Assembly: GCF_022397915.1 (NCBI RefSeq)
Contig: NZ_JAKEUO010000003.1
Coordinates: 116,518 to 180,517 of the forward strand
DNA: 64,000 bases
Direction of reading: 5' to 3'
Source: Vibrio sp. Isolate34
Lineage (GTDB): Bacteria; Pseudomonadota; Gammaproteobacteria; Enterobacterales; Vibrionaceae
Of the stretch, positions 8,639 to 17,348 are shown in pieces (position 1 is the first letter of the stretch; each line of letters opens with the position of its first letter). The translations under genes were made by a program, and so were the position numbers. The notes under the pieces were generated by a model that was not told the origin of the DNA, did no database searches, and saw only the letters and a list, made by a program, of their open reading frames with translations.

Positions 8639-9247
8639 TTAACTTTTCACTCCACACCCTTTAATCACTAGCTGGGTGATGAACTCCGCGGCATCGGCAT
8701 AGTCTTTGTCATCGAGCTTATCTTTCTGCATCACGCTGCAAATCTGCCAGCCAAAATCGGCGTAGGTTTGGGTTGCCGCCCAGATGGTAAACATCAGGTG
8801 GTGCGCTGGTACGTCATCCATTAAGCCTTGTGCTGACCATGTCGAGAACTTATCAAGGATCATCTGGGATTGCTTATACAGTTCGTCACCAATCTCTTTC
8901 GGAAGTACTTTCGCGCCGGACATCACTTCATTTGCAAATACCATAGAAGCGTGTGGATGGTCGCGTGAGATGATTAACTTAGTTTGAATATATTGAGATA
9001 AAGCTTCAACGGGATCGTTCAGCTCTTCAATAGGGCGAGAGGCTTCAAGTAACGGCTGCGTGACGGTTTCGAGCACTGCACTGTAAAGCTTGTCTTTCGA
9101 GCTGAAATAATAGAATACGTTAGGTTTGGGAATGTCGGCCGCTTTTGCGATATCCGCCATTTTTGTTGCGGCGTAACCATGAGTAGCGAATTGTTCACAC
9201 GCGACCTCGATGATTAAATCTTGATTCTTTTGCCTGATCCTAGACAT
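8639..9247 (-). CDS. TetR/AcrR regulator, RutR-like
   Basis: 202 residues from the ATG at 9247, with AAGGAAG just upstream; an earlier Met at 9268 is poorly supported. The N-terminal helix-turn-helix reads AATKMADIAKAADIPKPNVFYYFSSKDKLY, the form seen in RutR-like TetR proteins that sense pyrimidines or purines. The C-terminal ligand domain is about 150 residues. It lies between the lipoprotein amidohydrolase and glycerate kinase, both on the same strand, each separated by a terminator. It is therefore a candidate regulator of purine or glyoxylate genes, but no operator for it was recognised. Confidence 0.82.
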   Translation of the reverse strand: MSRIRQKNQDLIIEVACEQFATHGYAATKMADIAKAADIPKPNVFYYFSSKDKLYSAVLETVTQPLLEASRPIEELNDPVEALSQYIQTKLIISRDHPHASMVFANEVMSGAKVLPKEIGDELYKQSQMILDKFSTWSAQGLMDDVPAHHLMFTIWAATQTYADFGWQICSVMQKDKLDDKDYADAAEFITQLVIKGCGVKS

Positions 9248-9350
9248 AGTACTTCCTTTACAGCTCATTACTTAAACCATAGTAATCAACGAGCTTCATT
9301 AGTCCAGAAGAGAATCTCAGAACTCGAGGTCACCGCATTGATAGCAATAA

Positions 9351-9384
9351 AATGGTCGTTTTTATGTGCAGAAGAACGACCATT
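9351..9384 (-). terminator. Stem-loop after glycerate kinase
   Basis: AATGGTCGTT and AACGACCATT form a perfect 10-bp stem around a 14-base loop. Read on the minus strand it is followed by TTATTGC. It separates the glycerate kinase gene from the TetR gene. Confidence 0.55.
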
Positions 9385-9411
9385 AAACAGTGTTTTTTCA
9401 AACTGTTCAGA

Positions 9412-10722
9412 TTAAAGAATCAATATCGCTCTGAAGTCGTTAACATTAGTGAGCGTAGGCCCCGTCGTAAGTAACACGCCCGTTTGCTTGAAAAAGTCAT
9501 AACTATTGTTGGCATCTAAATAGTCATCAGCTTTAAGTGACAAGCGCGTGCCTTCTTGCCATGTTTGTGGGGTTATCCATGCCCCAGCATTGTCTTCCAC
9601 ACCGTCAATACCGTCCGTATCAGCGGCCAAAGCGAATATGTTGTCCTGTCCTTTTAGCTCGTTATACAAACTTAAAAGGAACTCACAGTTGCGCCCGCCA
9701 CGACCATTGCCTTTTACGGTTACCGTGGTTTCGCCACCTGAAAGCAATACACAAGGAGTCTCGAATGGATGCTTATTATTAGCGACTTGTTTAGCTAATG
9801 CTGCGTGCACCTTCGCCACTTCTCTCGCCTCCCCCTCAATGCAATCACTCAGCACATAAGCGGGGATACCCAAACCTTCGGCTTCTGCAGCAGCAGCTTC
9901 TAACGCTGACATTGGGGTCGCGATAATATGATGATCGGCGTTCTTCCAACAGGCATCATTTGGCTTAACGGTTTCTGACTCTGGATTATTTAGCCATTCA
10001 AATGCCGAGCATGGTGTTTCTATTTGGTAGCGTTCTAAGATTGCCATCGCATCAAAACGCGTGGTGGTGTCGGGAACAGTTGGTCCCGATGCAATCACAC
10101 TGATGTCATCACCCGGCACATCCGAAATCGCCAATGACACCACTCTTGCTGGATAGGCTGCTTTGGCAAGTCGGCCGCCCTTTATCGAAGATAGATGCTT
10201 GCGCACACAGTTCATCTCATCAATGGCTGCGCCAGATTTAAGCAGTGCTTTGTTGATTTGTTGCTTCTCTGCCAAGCTAATATCACCACCGGGCAAGCTA
10301 AGTAATGCAGAGCCACCTCCAGACAAGAGACATATTACGGTGTCGTCTTCACTGAGGTTACTCACCAACTCCAACATGCGGTGGCTGACTTCCAATCCCA
10401 TCGCATCTGGAACTGGGTGCGCCGCTTCAATCACCTCGATGTACTCACATGGCGCGAGGTGTTCATAACGAGTCACCACCAAACCTTCTAAATCACGTAG
10501 CGCAAGGTCTTGCTGTTGCTTGGCTTGCCAGACGGCTTCCAATTCAGCGGCCATCGACGCGGCTGCTTTTCCTGCTCCTATAACGACAGTTCGTCCAGCT
10601 TGGTTAGCAGAGCGATAGAATATGTCTTGAGGAAGAAAAGGTTCGATGTGGTTTTTGGGTAGAGCCTGATTTACAGCACTTGAGAAAAGGGTTTGCAGAA
10701 ACTGCTTAGCATCAATGTCCAT
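9412..10722 (-). CDS. Glycerate 2-kinase, MOFRL family
   Basis: 436 residues from the ATG at 10722, chosen because AAGGAG stands seven bases upstream; an ATG at 10761 is weaker. The protein has the GckA/TtuD pattern: VVIGAGKAAASMA near residue 45, ICLLSGGGSALLSLP near 130, NCVRKHLSSIKGGRLA near 170, SDVPGDDISVIASGPT near 205, and a C-terminal MOFRL-type region with LLSGGETTVTVKGNGRGGRN and AADTDGIDG. It phosphorylates D-glycerate to 2-phosphoglycerate, the last step of the glyoxylate-to-glycerate route run by gcl, hyi and glxR next door. A 260-base gap from glxR suggests its own promoter. Confidence 0.9.
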   Translation of the reverse strand: MDIDAKQFLQTLFSSAVNQALPKNHIEPFLPQDIFYRSANQAGRTVVIGAGKAAASMAAELEAVWQAKQQQDLALRDLEGLVVTRYEHLAPCEYIEVIEAAHPVPDAMGLEVSHRMLELVSNLSEDDTVICLLSGGGSALLSLPGGDISLAEKQQINKALLKSGAAIDEMNCVRKHLSSIKGGRLAKAAYPARVVSLAISDVPGDDISVIASGPTVPDTTTRFDAMAILERYQIETPCSAFEWLNNPESETVKPNDACWKNADHHIIATPMSALEAAAAEAEGLGIPAYVLSDCIEGEAREVAKVHAALAKQVANNKHPFETPCVLLSGGETTVTVKGNGRGGRNCEFLLSLYNELKGQDNIFALAADTDGIDGVEDNAGAWITPQTWQEGTRLSLKADDYLDANNSYDFFKQTGVLLTTGPTLTNVNDFRAILIL

Positions 10723-10982
10723 CAGCCACTCCTTAGTTGACGGAGAAAAAAAGAACCCCAATACAAGGCGAAAGGGTGCCTGCTAAGATCAAGTTGGAAA
10801 GGAACAACTTCAACCTTTGCCTCGTATCAGGAACGCGTATAAAAGGAGACGAAACTACGCGATTTATAAACAAACTGTTTGAAACTGGTGGGCTAACTCA
10901 TTGACGTGCTGTCGAGGTGCAAAGTAGATTCACGATTCGACATGACATGCGATGCTAACCCGAATTCATCATTAAAAAGAGA

Positions 10983-11879
10983 TTAGCGAATTGAGTGATC
11001 AGAACGTTTCTCTATCGCTTGGATAAGCGCAGAGTGGTCCCAACCTTCACCGCCCATCTCGGCACACTCGCCAAACAACTCTTGAGCATTAGCCGTATTC
11101 GGCAGTGCAACCCCAAGCTCTTGTGCGCCCGTGAGCGCTAAGTTGAGATCTTTTTGATGAAGCGAGATTCTAAAGCCCGGGTCAAAGGTGCCTTCAACCA
11201 TTCGCTCACCGTGCACTTCAAGGATCTTAGAGTTGGCAAAGCCGCCTAATAGCGCCTGACGAACTCGCGCAGGATCAGCACCGGCTTTTGATGCAAACAC
11301 CAGTGCTTCAGAGACCGCTTCAATGTTCAGTGCAACGATGATCTGGTTAGCCACTTTACACGTTTGGCCTGCACCGTTATCACCTACCAGCGTGATGTTC
11401 TTACCCATGATTTCAAACAGTGGGCGTGCTTTATCAAAAGCATCTTGCTCACCGCCCACCATGATAGTTAGCGCGGCATTGATCGCGCCCACCTCACCAC
11501 CTGAAACGGGAGCATCTAGGTATGAAGCACCGCCTTCATTAATACGTGCTGCAATGGCTTTCGTCGCGATAGGCGAGATTGAACTCATATCGATAACTAT
11601 CTTGCCCGTTGCACCACCTGCAGTAAGACCTTGCTCGACACCGTTATCACCAAACAGTACCGCCTCTACTTGAGGCGTGTTTGGCACCATAAGAATGATG
11701 ACATCCGCTTGCTCTGCGGCTTCGGCTGGGGAATGACAAACCGTCGCGCCTGCCGCAACCAACTCGGCAGGAGCAGCGTTGAAATGATCCGACAGAATCA
11801 AATCATGACCCGCTTTTTGAAGGTTACTCGCCATCGGTTTACCCATGATGCCAGTTCCGATAAATGCAATTTTAGACAT
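10983..11879 (-). CDS. glxR: Tartronate semialdehyde (2-hydroxy-3-oxopropionate) reductase
   Basis: 298 residues of the beta-hydroxyacid dehydrogenase family. It has the N-terminal NAD(P) fold IAFIGTGIMGKPMASNL, the substrate loop DAPVSGGEVGA near residue 120, and the catalytic-Lys segment GAGQTCKVANQIIVALNIEAVSEAL near 170. It reduces tartronate semialdehyde from glyoxylate carboligase to D-glycerate. AAGGAG precedes the ATG. It lies downstream of hyi and gcl on the same strand with a 37-base gap, forming gcl-hyi-glxR. Confidence 0.93.
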   Translation of the reverse strand: MSKIAFIGTGIMGKPMASNLQKAGHDLILSDHFNAAPAELVAAGATVCHSPAEAAEQADVIILMVPNTPQVEAVLFGDNGVEQGLTAGGATGKIVIDMSSISPIATKAIAARINEGGASYLDAPVSGGEVGAINAALTIMVGGEQDAFDKARPLFEIMGKNITLVGDNGAGQTCKVANQIIVALNIEAVSEALVFASKAGADPARVRQALLGGFANSKILEVHGERMVEGTFDPGFRISLHQKDLNLALTGAQELGVALPNTANAQELFGECAEMGGEGWDHSALIQAIEKRSDHSIR

Positions 11880-11916
11880 GTTGTTCTCCTTAACGTTTGA
11901 GGGTTACCAGACGCAA

Positions 11917-12693
11917 TTAACGGTACTGGTTTAGCCAACCAAGGCCTTCTGTCGTTGTCGTTTTCGGTTTGTATTCGCAGCCAACCCAGCCTTGATAACC
12001 AAGCTCATCAAGGTAGTTCAGTACGAATGGATAATTGATTTCTCCCGTACCCGGTTCGTGTCGACCCGGGTTATCAGCCAGCTGTACGTGAGCGATTTGA
12101 CCAATGTTCTGCTGCATGGTTGGCGTAAGGTCGCCTTCCATAATCTGCATGTGATAGATATCGTATTGGATAGAAAGATTATCGCTTGCCACCTCTTTAA
12201 TGATGGCTTTCGCTTGCTCTGTGGTGTTCAGGAAAAAGCCCGGAATATCGCGCGTGTTAATCGCTTCAATCACTAGGCTAATGCCTTCGGCAGCCAGAGC
12301 ATTTGCGGCATAGTGAAGGTTAATCACAAAGGTCACCTGAGCGTCTTGCGGAGTAACGCCTTGTGGGACAATACCCGCTAAGCAGTTCACCTGTTTACAG
12401 CCCAGTTTCTTGGCATAAGCGATCGCTTTAGGCACGCCTGCTTGAAACTCTTCAACGCGTGCTGGATCAACCGCAATACCACGATCGCCTGCATCCCAAT
12501 CCCCAGCAGGCAAGTTAAATAGCACTTGCTCTAGATTATTAGCATCAAGCTTTTGTTTAATCTCATCCGCATCAAAGGCATATGGGAAAAGGTATTCCAC
12601 ACCTTGAAAACCCGCCTCAGCGGCAGCTTCAAAGCGATCCATAAAATCAACTTCCGTGAATAACATTGACAAGTTTGCTGCAAATTTTGCCAT
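11917..12693 (-). CDS. hyi: Hydroxypyruvate isomerase
   Basis: 258 residues, the normal size of Hyi, an AP-endonuclease/xylose-isomerase type TIM barrel. Diagnostic stretches include FAANLSMLFTEVDFMDRF at the start, FNLPAGDWDAGDRGIA near residue 60, LVIEAINTRDIPGFFLN near 140, IQYDIYHMQIMEGDL near 175 and LADNPGRHEPGTGEINY near 210. It interconverts hydroxypyruvate and tartronate semialdehyde. It sits between gcl and glxR, separated from gcl by a 116-base gap with a hairpin. Confidence 0.93.
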   Translation of the reverse strand: MAKFAANLSMLFTEVDFMDRFEAAAEAGFQGVEYLFPYAFDADEIKQKLDANNLEQVLFNLPAGDWDAGDRGIAVDPARVEEFQAGVPKAIAYAKKLGCKQVNCLAGIVPQGVTPQDAQVTFVINLHYAANALAAEGISLVIEAINTRDIPGFFLNTTEQAKAIIKEVASDNLSIQYDIYHMQIMEGDLTPTMQQNIGQIAHVQLADNPGRHEPGTGEINYPFVLNYLDELGYQGWVGCEYKPKTTTTEGLGWLNQYR

Positions 12694-12766
12694 GACTCTG
12701 TCCTTATTCTTTCTTTTTGAAAATCTGGTTATTTGTAGTAAAGCCTCACGCTATTGGAGACTTTCC

Positions 12767-12789
12767 GTAGAGCCCAATCTCGGCTCTAC
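12767..12789 (-). other. Intercistronic hairpin between gcl and hyi
   Basis: GTAGAGCC (12767-12774) and GGCTCTAC (12782-12789) form an 8-bp stem with a 7-base loop. No clear T-run follows on the minus strand, so it may be a processing or attenuation element rather than a full stop. Confidence 0.45.
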
Positions 12790-12809
12790 AGATACACATT
12801 ATTTTGTGA

Positions 12810-14582
12810 TTATTTGTACGCTAGCGCGGTTGGCGCATCGCCTCGGCTTTCGGCAAGTGGTTCAAATTCGTTGATGGCGTTGATCTCTACGCCCATCGCA
12901 ATGTTAGTCACTCGCTCCAGAATCAGCTCAACCACCACAGGCACCTTGTGCTTATTCATTAGCTCTTTGGCTTGTTCAAACGCTGCTGCAATTTGGTCTG
13001 GTTCACGAACTCGAATCGCCTTACAACCTAAGCCTTCAACAACCGCCACATGGTCGACACCGTAGCCCTCAAGCTCTGGCGCGTTCTGATTATCGAACGC
13101 CAGTTGTACACAATAATCGATATCAAATTGGCGCTGAGCTTGGCGAATCAAACCTAGGTAGGAGTTGTTCACCAACACATGGATGTATGGCAAGTTGAAC
13201 TGCGCACCTACCGCCAGCTCTTCAATCATGAACTGGAAGTCGTAGTCACCAGAGATAGCGACAATATCGCGATTTGGATCGGCCGCTCGTACACCCAGCG
13301 CGGCAGGTGTTGTCCAACCAAGCGGGCCAGCCTGACCACAGTTGATCCAATGTCGAGGCTTGTACACATGAAGGAACTGCGCCGCGGCAATCTGCGATAA
13401 ACCAATGGTGCTGACGTAGCAAGTATCACGACCAAATGCTTTGTTCATCTCTTCATAAACGCGCATCGGTTTCATCGGTGCTTCATCGAAATTGGTTTTA
13501 CGTAACATGGTCGACTTGCGCTCCTGACACTCACCTACCCAGCCACTTCGGTTTGGTAATTTACCTGCATCACGCCACTCTTTAGCGACTTCAACCATGA
13601 GCTCAAGTGCCGATTTTGCATCTGAAACAATGCCTAAATCAGGGCAGAACACACGACCAATTTGGGTTGGTTCAATATCGACATGAACAAACTTACGCCC
13701 TTCGGTGTAAACATCGACAGAACCGGTATGACGGTTAGCCCAGCGGTTACCCACACCAAACACGAAATCAGAGTTCAGCATGGTTTCATTACCGTAACGG
13801 TGAGAAGTTTGTAGCCCCACCATGCCTGCCATCAGCTCGTGATCATCTGGGATAGAACCCCATCCCATCAAGGTTGGAATCACTGGTACACCTGTGATCT
13901 CAGCAAACTGCTGTAGCAACTCAGATGCGCCTGCGTTGATCACACCACCACCGGATACAATCAGAGGTTTTTCCGATTGAGACATCATGGTTAATGCTTT
14001 CTCAACCTGCGCGCGGGTTGCTTGTGGCTTGTAAGGTTCTAGCGGTTCATAGGTATCAATATCGAACTCAATCTCAGCGAGCTGCACATCTAAAGGCAAG
14101 TCGATCAGCACAGGGCCAGGACGTCCAGAACGCATCAAATGAAAGGCTTTTTGAAATGCACGTGGCACTTGAGCAGGTTCCAGTACCGTGGTTGCCCACT
14201 TAGTGACTGGCTTAGCAATCGATTCGATGTCGACCGCTTGAAAGTCTTCTTTATGAAGGCGAGCACGCGGAGCCTGACCTGTAATGCATAGGATAGGGAT
14301 CGAGTCAGCGGATGCAGAATAAAGACCCGTGATCATGTCCGTTCCTGCCGGGCCAGAAGTACCAATACACACACCAATATTATCCTGATTAGTACGTGTG
14401 TAGCCTTCAGCCATATGTGAGGCACCCTCTACATGTCGAGCTAAGACGTGGTCGATTCCTCCGAGCTTTTTCATCGCTGCGTACATTGGGTTTATTGCTG
14501 CGCCGGGAACACCAAATGCGATGTCTACTCCTTCACGTTTAAGCACTTCTACCGCTGCCTCAATCGCTTTCATAATTGCCAT
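12810..14582 (-). CDS. gcl: Glyoxylate carboligase
   Basis: 590 residues, typical of Gcl. It is a thiamine-diphosphate enzyme that joins two glyoxylates to give tartronate semialdehyde and CO2. The N-terminal Pyr domain reads [19 protein letters not shown], where Gcl has Val in place of the usual catalytic Glu. The C-terminal PP domain has the ThDP-binding [34 protein letters not shown] precedes the ATG. A palindromic operator lies only 18-29 bases upstream, so binding there should block transcription or initiation. It heads the gcl-hyi-glxR unit and is divergent from malate synthase. Confidence 0.95.
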   Translation of the reverse strand: MAIMKAIEAAVEVLKREGVDIAFGVPGAAINPMYAAMKKLGGIDHVLARHVEGASHMAEGYTRTNQDNIGVCIGTSGPAGTDMITGLYSASADSIPILCITGQAPRARLHKEDFQAVDIESIAKPVTKWATTVLEPAQVPRAFQKAFHLMRSGRPGPVLIDLPLDVQLAEIEFDIDTYEPLEPYKPQATRAQVEKALTMMSQSEKPLIVSGGGVINAGASELLQQFAEITGVPVIPTLMGWGSIPDDHELMAGMVGLQTSHRYGNETMLNSDFVFGVGNRWANRHTGSVDVYTEGRKFVHVDIEPTQIGRVFCPDLGIVSDAKSALELMVEVAKEWRDAGKLPNRSGWVGECQERKSTMLRKTNFDEAPMKPMRVYEEMNKAFGRDTCYVSTIGLSQIAAAQFLHVYKPRHWINCGQAGPLGWTTPAALGVRAADPNRDIVAISGDYDFQFMIEELAVGAQFNLPYIHVLVNNSYLGLIRQAQRQFDIDYCVQLAFDNQNAPELEGYGVDHVAVVEGLGCKAIRVREPDQIAAAFEQAKELMNKHKVPVVVELILERVTNIAMGVEINAINEFEPLAESRGDAPTALAYK

Positions 14583-14599
14583 TCGAACCTCCAGTTCAG

Positions 14600-14611
14600 A
14601 TTGTATACAAT
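14600..14611. promoter_or_regulatory. Operator ATTGTATACAAT upstream of gcl
   Basis: Perfect 12-bp palindrome, identical to the one before puuE at 1386. It lies 18-29 bases before the gcl start, within the probable promoter or leader, a placement typical of repression. Confidence 0.7.
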
Positions 14612-14850
14612 TAAACTAACTTTTGTGTACTATGAATCATCCTCAGCATTTATCAAGTCCAATTTGAAACAAATTTGTTACATCAACCTATCCTATTGAA
14701 CAGCAATCAAGCCTGAAAAGCTTACAATTCATTGCTTTACATAAAATATCTTTACGTAAAAATAAATCACAAAAAGATCAAATGATAAATAAATGTTAAA
14801 TACCATTTGCTTGTTTACAATTTCTACAATATAAATATCGTTAAAAAGAG

Positions 14851-14868
14851 CATTTTGTATACAAAATG
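14851..14868. promoter_or_regulatory. 18-bp perfect palindrome upstream of malate synthase
   Basis: CATTTTGTATACAAAATG is a perfect 18-bp palindrome with the same GTATAC core as the sites at 1386 and 14600. It lies 28-45 bases before the malate synthase ATG. Confidence 0.72.
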
Positions 14869-14895
14869 ACATCGTATTGTGTAAAGGAGACAAAC

Positions 14896-16521
14896 ATGAT
14901 GAATGACGTGAAAGAAAGAGAAGAAACACTGTGTATGCAGGTACTTGGGAATATGGACAACCCCGAGTACAAAGAGATCTTGTCTAAAGATGCATTGAAA
15001 TTCTTAGAAGCTATCGTTAACAAGTTTGGAGATCGCCGTCATGCCCTGCTAAATGATCGCGACATTAAACAAGCTCAATACGATAACGGTGAGTTACCCA
15101 ATTTTAGAAAGGACACTATCTCTATTCGTCAGAATAAAGAGTGGAAAGTCGCAACACCGCCGCCAGAATTGCTGGATCGCCGAGTAGAGATCACTGGTCC
15201 TATCGAAAGAAAGATGGTGATCAACGCATTAAACTCGGGCGCGAAAGTCTTCATGTGCTGCTTTGAGGATGCATCTTCTCCAACTTGGGCCAACATGGTC
15301 GAAGGGCAAATTAACCTAAGAGATGCCAACTTGGGCACCATCAGCTATTTCGATGAGAAGAAACAGAAGAGCTACCAATTAAATAACGATCCTGCTCTAT
15401 TGATTGCTCGTCCTCGCGGGATTCATTTGCCTGAACAGTCCATTCAATTCAACAATCAACCTATCGCTGGTTGTCTGATGGACTTTGCGTTGTACTTTTT
15501 CCACAACTATCAATCACGTGCGCAGCAAGGCTTAGGCGTTTACTACTACATTCCCAAGCTAGAGAGCATGGAAGAAGCACAATGGTGGGACGACATTTTC
15601 AGTTTCACCGAGCACTATTTCAATGTAGCAAAAGGCACCATCCGTGCGACCGTGTTGATTGAAACTCTGCCTGCCGTCTTCCAAATGGAAGAGATCTTGT
15701 ACGCCATGCGTGATCATATCGTTGCGATGAACTGTGGCCGTTGGGATTACATCTTCAGCTACATCAAAACGCTGAAAAATCATAAAGATCGTATCCTGCC
15801 AGACCGTCACGGGATCGGCATGGATCAAGAATTCCTTAATGCTTACAGCCAACTACTGGTTCGTACTTGTCACGCTCGAGGGGCACTGGCGATGGGTGGT
15901 ATGTCGGCCTTCATTCCAGCAAAAGATCCACAAGAGATGGAGCGTGTTACCGCCAAGGTTATTGAAGACAAACATAGAGAATCTCAGAACGGACACGATG
16001 GCACATGGGTCGCGCACCCTGCCCTCGTTGATTTAGCGATGTCGATCTTTGATAAGCACTTAGATGGCAAAGTGAATCAAATGGATTTCCAAAGCCCTGA
16101 ACACACCATCAATGCCGACACCTTACTTAAACCATGTGAAGGCAGCCGCGACGAAGCCGGCGTGCGTAAGAATATCCGTATTGCGCTGTATTACATTGAG
16201 GCTTGGATCCAAGGCTACGGCTGTGTACCTATTTACGGACTGATGGAAGATGCCGCCACCGCGGAGATCTCAAGAGCCAACATTTGGCAGTGGATCCATC
16301 ATGGAGTCACGCTAGATGACGGCCAAACCTTTACTAAACAACTGTTCCACTCTTGGCTGTACCAAGAGCTAGACACAATAAAATGCGAAGTCGGTGACTC
16401 GCGCTATGTAGCAGGTCGATTTGAAGAGACAGCCGATCTTTTCTATCAACTTTCTACAGCCGAAGAGTTCGCTGCCTTCCTAACTTTACCCAGCTATGGG
16501 CTTTTGCAAGAATCCAGCTAG
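14896..16521 (+). CDS. aceB: Malate synthase A
   Basis: 541 residues from the ATG at 14896, which has AAAGGAG upstream; an in-frame ATG 30 bases earlier lies inside the operator flank. Family segments are MCCFEDASSPTWANMVEGQINLRDA near residue 115, LLIARPRGIHLPEQ near 160, RATVLIETLPAVFQMEEI near 245, CGRWDYIFSYIKT near 280, and the MGGMSAFIPAKDP and HDGTWVAHPALVD stretches near 340-375. It condenses glyoxylate with acetyl-CoA to malate. No isocitrate lyase gene is adjacent. The location opposite gcl, with a shared type of operator, suggests it handles glyoxylate from purines rather than from the glyoxylate shunt. Confidence 0.93.
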   Translation: MMNDVKEREETLCMQVLGNMDNPEYKEILSKDALKFLEAIVNKFGDRRHALLNDRDIKQAQYDNGELPNFRKDTISIRQNKEWKVATPPPELLDRRVEITGPIERKMVINALNSGAKVFMCCFEDASSPTWANMVEGQINLRDANLGTISYFDEKKQKSYQLNNDPALLIARPRGIHLPEQSIQFNNQPIAGCLMDFALYFFHNYQSRAQQGLGVYYYIPKLESMEEAQWWDDIFSFTEHYFNVAKGTIRATVLIETLPAVFQMEEILYAMRDHIVAMNCGRWDYIFSYIKTLKNHKDRILPDRHGIGMDQEFLNAYSQLLVRTCHARGALAMGGMSAFIPAKDPQEMERVTAKVIEDKHRESQNGHDGTWVAHPALVDLAMSIFDKHLDGKVNQMDFQSPEHTINADTLLKPCEGSRDEAGVRKNIRIALYYIEAWIQGYGCVPIYGLMEDAATAEISRANIWQWIHHGVTLDDGQTFTKQLFHSWLYQELDTIKCEVGDSRYVAGRFEETADLFYQLSTAEEFAAFLTLPSYGLLQESS

Positions 16522-16535
16522 GCGTCTTGCGGCGA

Positions 16536-16575
16536 TTCAAACAGACCACTAGCACTGATTAGTGCTCTGTTTGAA
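16536..16575 (+). other. Two-tier hairpin between malate synthase and glcG
   Basis: TTCAAACAGA (16536-16545) pairs with TCTGTTTGAA (16566-16575). Inside it, GCACT pairs with AGTGC around loop GATT, and a 6-base bulge lies on the 5' side. No T-run follows, so partial termination or mRNA protection is more likely than full termination. Confidence 0.5.
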
Positions 16576-16606
16576 ATAGCCAAGCCCCTGAAAATTAGGA
16601 GATAAC

Positions 16607-17047
16607 ATGGGAAGTTTGACTCTACAACAAGCGTTAACCATCATAGATGGCACCTTTAAAGCAGGCAAAAAGATTCATACCGAGCCCCTCACTGTTGCTG
16701 TGTTAGACAGCGGTGGCAAACTGATTTCTCTGCAACGTCAAGATGGCTCCAGCATGATGCGACCTGACATCGCCATTGCTAAAGCCTGGGGCGCACTCGC
16801 ACTAGGGTGTTCTTCAAGAAAACTCGCCCAAGATGCTGACAACAGGCCAGCATTTATCTCCGCCGTGAATGTACTCGCACACGGAAACATGGTGCCAGTG
16901 CCAGGGGGCTTACTGATTCGAGACAAGGATAAAACGGTACTCGGTGCTATTGGTGTCAGCGGTGACATATCAGACATCGATGAAAGCTGCGCCATCAACG
17001 GAATTGGCTGCGCAGAGCTGTTCAGTGACGAGATGCTGCAAGCTTAG
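16607..17047 (+). CDS. GlcG/HbpS-family protein
   Basis: 146 residues, one GlcG/HbpS domain. Recognisable parts are LTLQQALTIIDG, VAVLDSGGKLISLQRQDG near residue 30, and VPVPGGLLIRDKDKTVLGAIGVSGDISDIDESCAINGI near 95-130. Members occur in glycolate and glyoxylate operons (glcG) or bind haem-like ligands (HbpS). The biochemical role is not settled. AGGAGATAAC precedes the ATG. It follows malate synthase by 85 bases with a hairpin between, so probable cotranscription points to a part in glyoxylate or hydroxy-acid metabolism. Confidence 0.8.
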   Translation: MGSLTLQQALTIIDGTFKAGKKIHTEPLTVAVLDSGGKLISLQRQDGSSMMRPDIAIAKAWGALALGCSSRKLAQDADNRPAFISAVNVLAHGNMVPVPGGLLIRDKDKTVLGAIGVSGDISDIDESCAINGIGCAELFSDEMLQA

Positions 17048-17348
17048 TCCGTCGCTTAACACCATATTTAAAACAAACCATAATGAAAACATTACTTTAA
17101 ATTCTGACTCAGTAACAAAAAACCGAAGCTTTAATGCTTCTCAGTTAATCATCGTTTAGCATCTTCTTGGAGGAGGTTATTTGATAAGAGGGAGCATAAG
17201 GCCTGCTCCACTTTTAAATACTGAGTCGAATCAAGCACTGTTGAGTAAATGACTGGTCAGCCCCATATGGCAGACCAGTTTCTCTTGAGGGCAGTCAAAT
17301 ATCGTTGTTTTATTGGCCGTTCTATTAAAATACTCATCATCACTTTAT
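17048..17348. other. Convergent gap between glcG and ask
   Basis: 301 bases with no supported gene. A hairpin at 17252-17279 (ACTGGTC/GACCAGT around a 14-base interior) could end the ectoine operon on the minus strand. A strong GGAGGAGG-like sequence near 17168 precedes only a 22-codon TTG frame, which I do not call. Confidence 0.5.

Noticed and set aside
17168..17250. Strong Shine-Dalgarno-like GGAGGAGG followed by a 22-codon TTG frame
   Set aside because: The frame is short, starts with TTG, and has no features; the purine run may be chance in a convergent gap.
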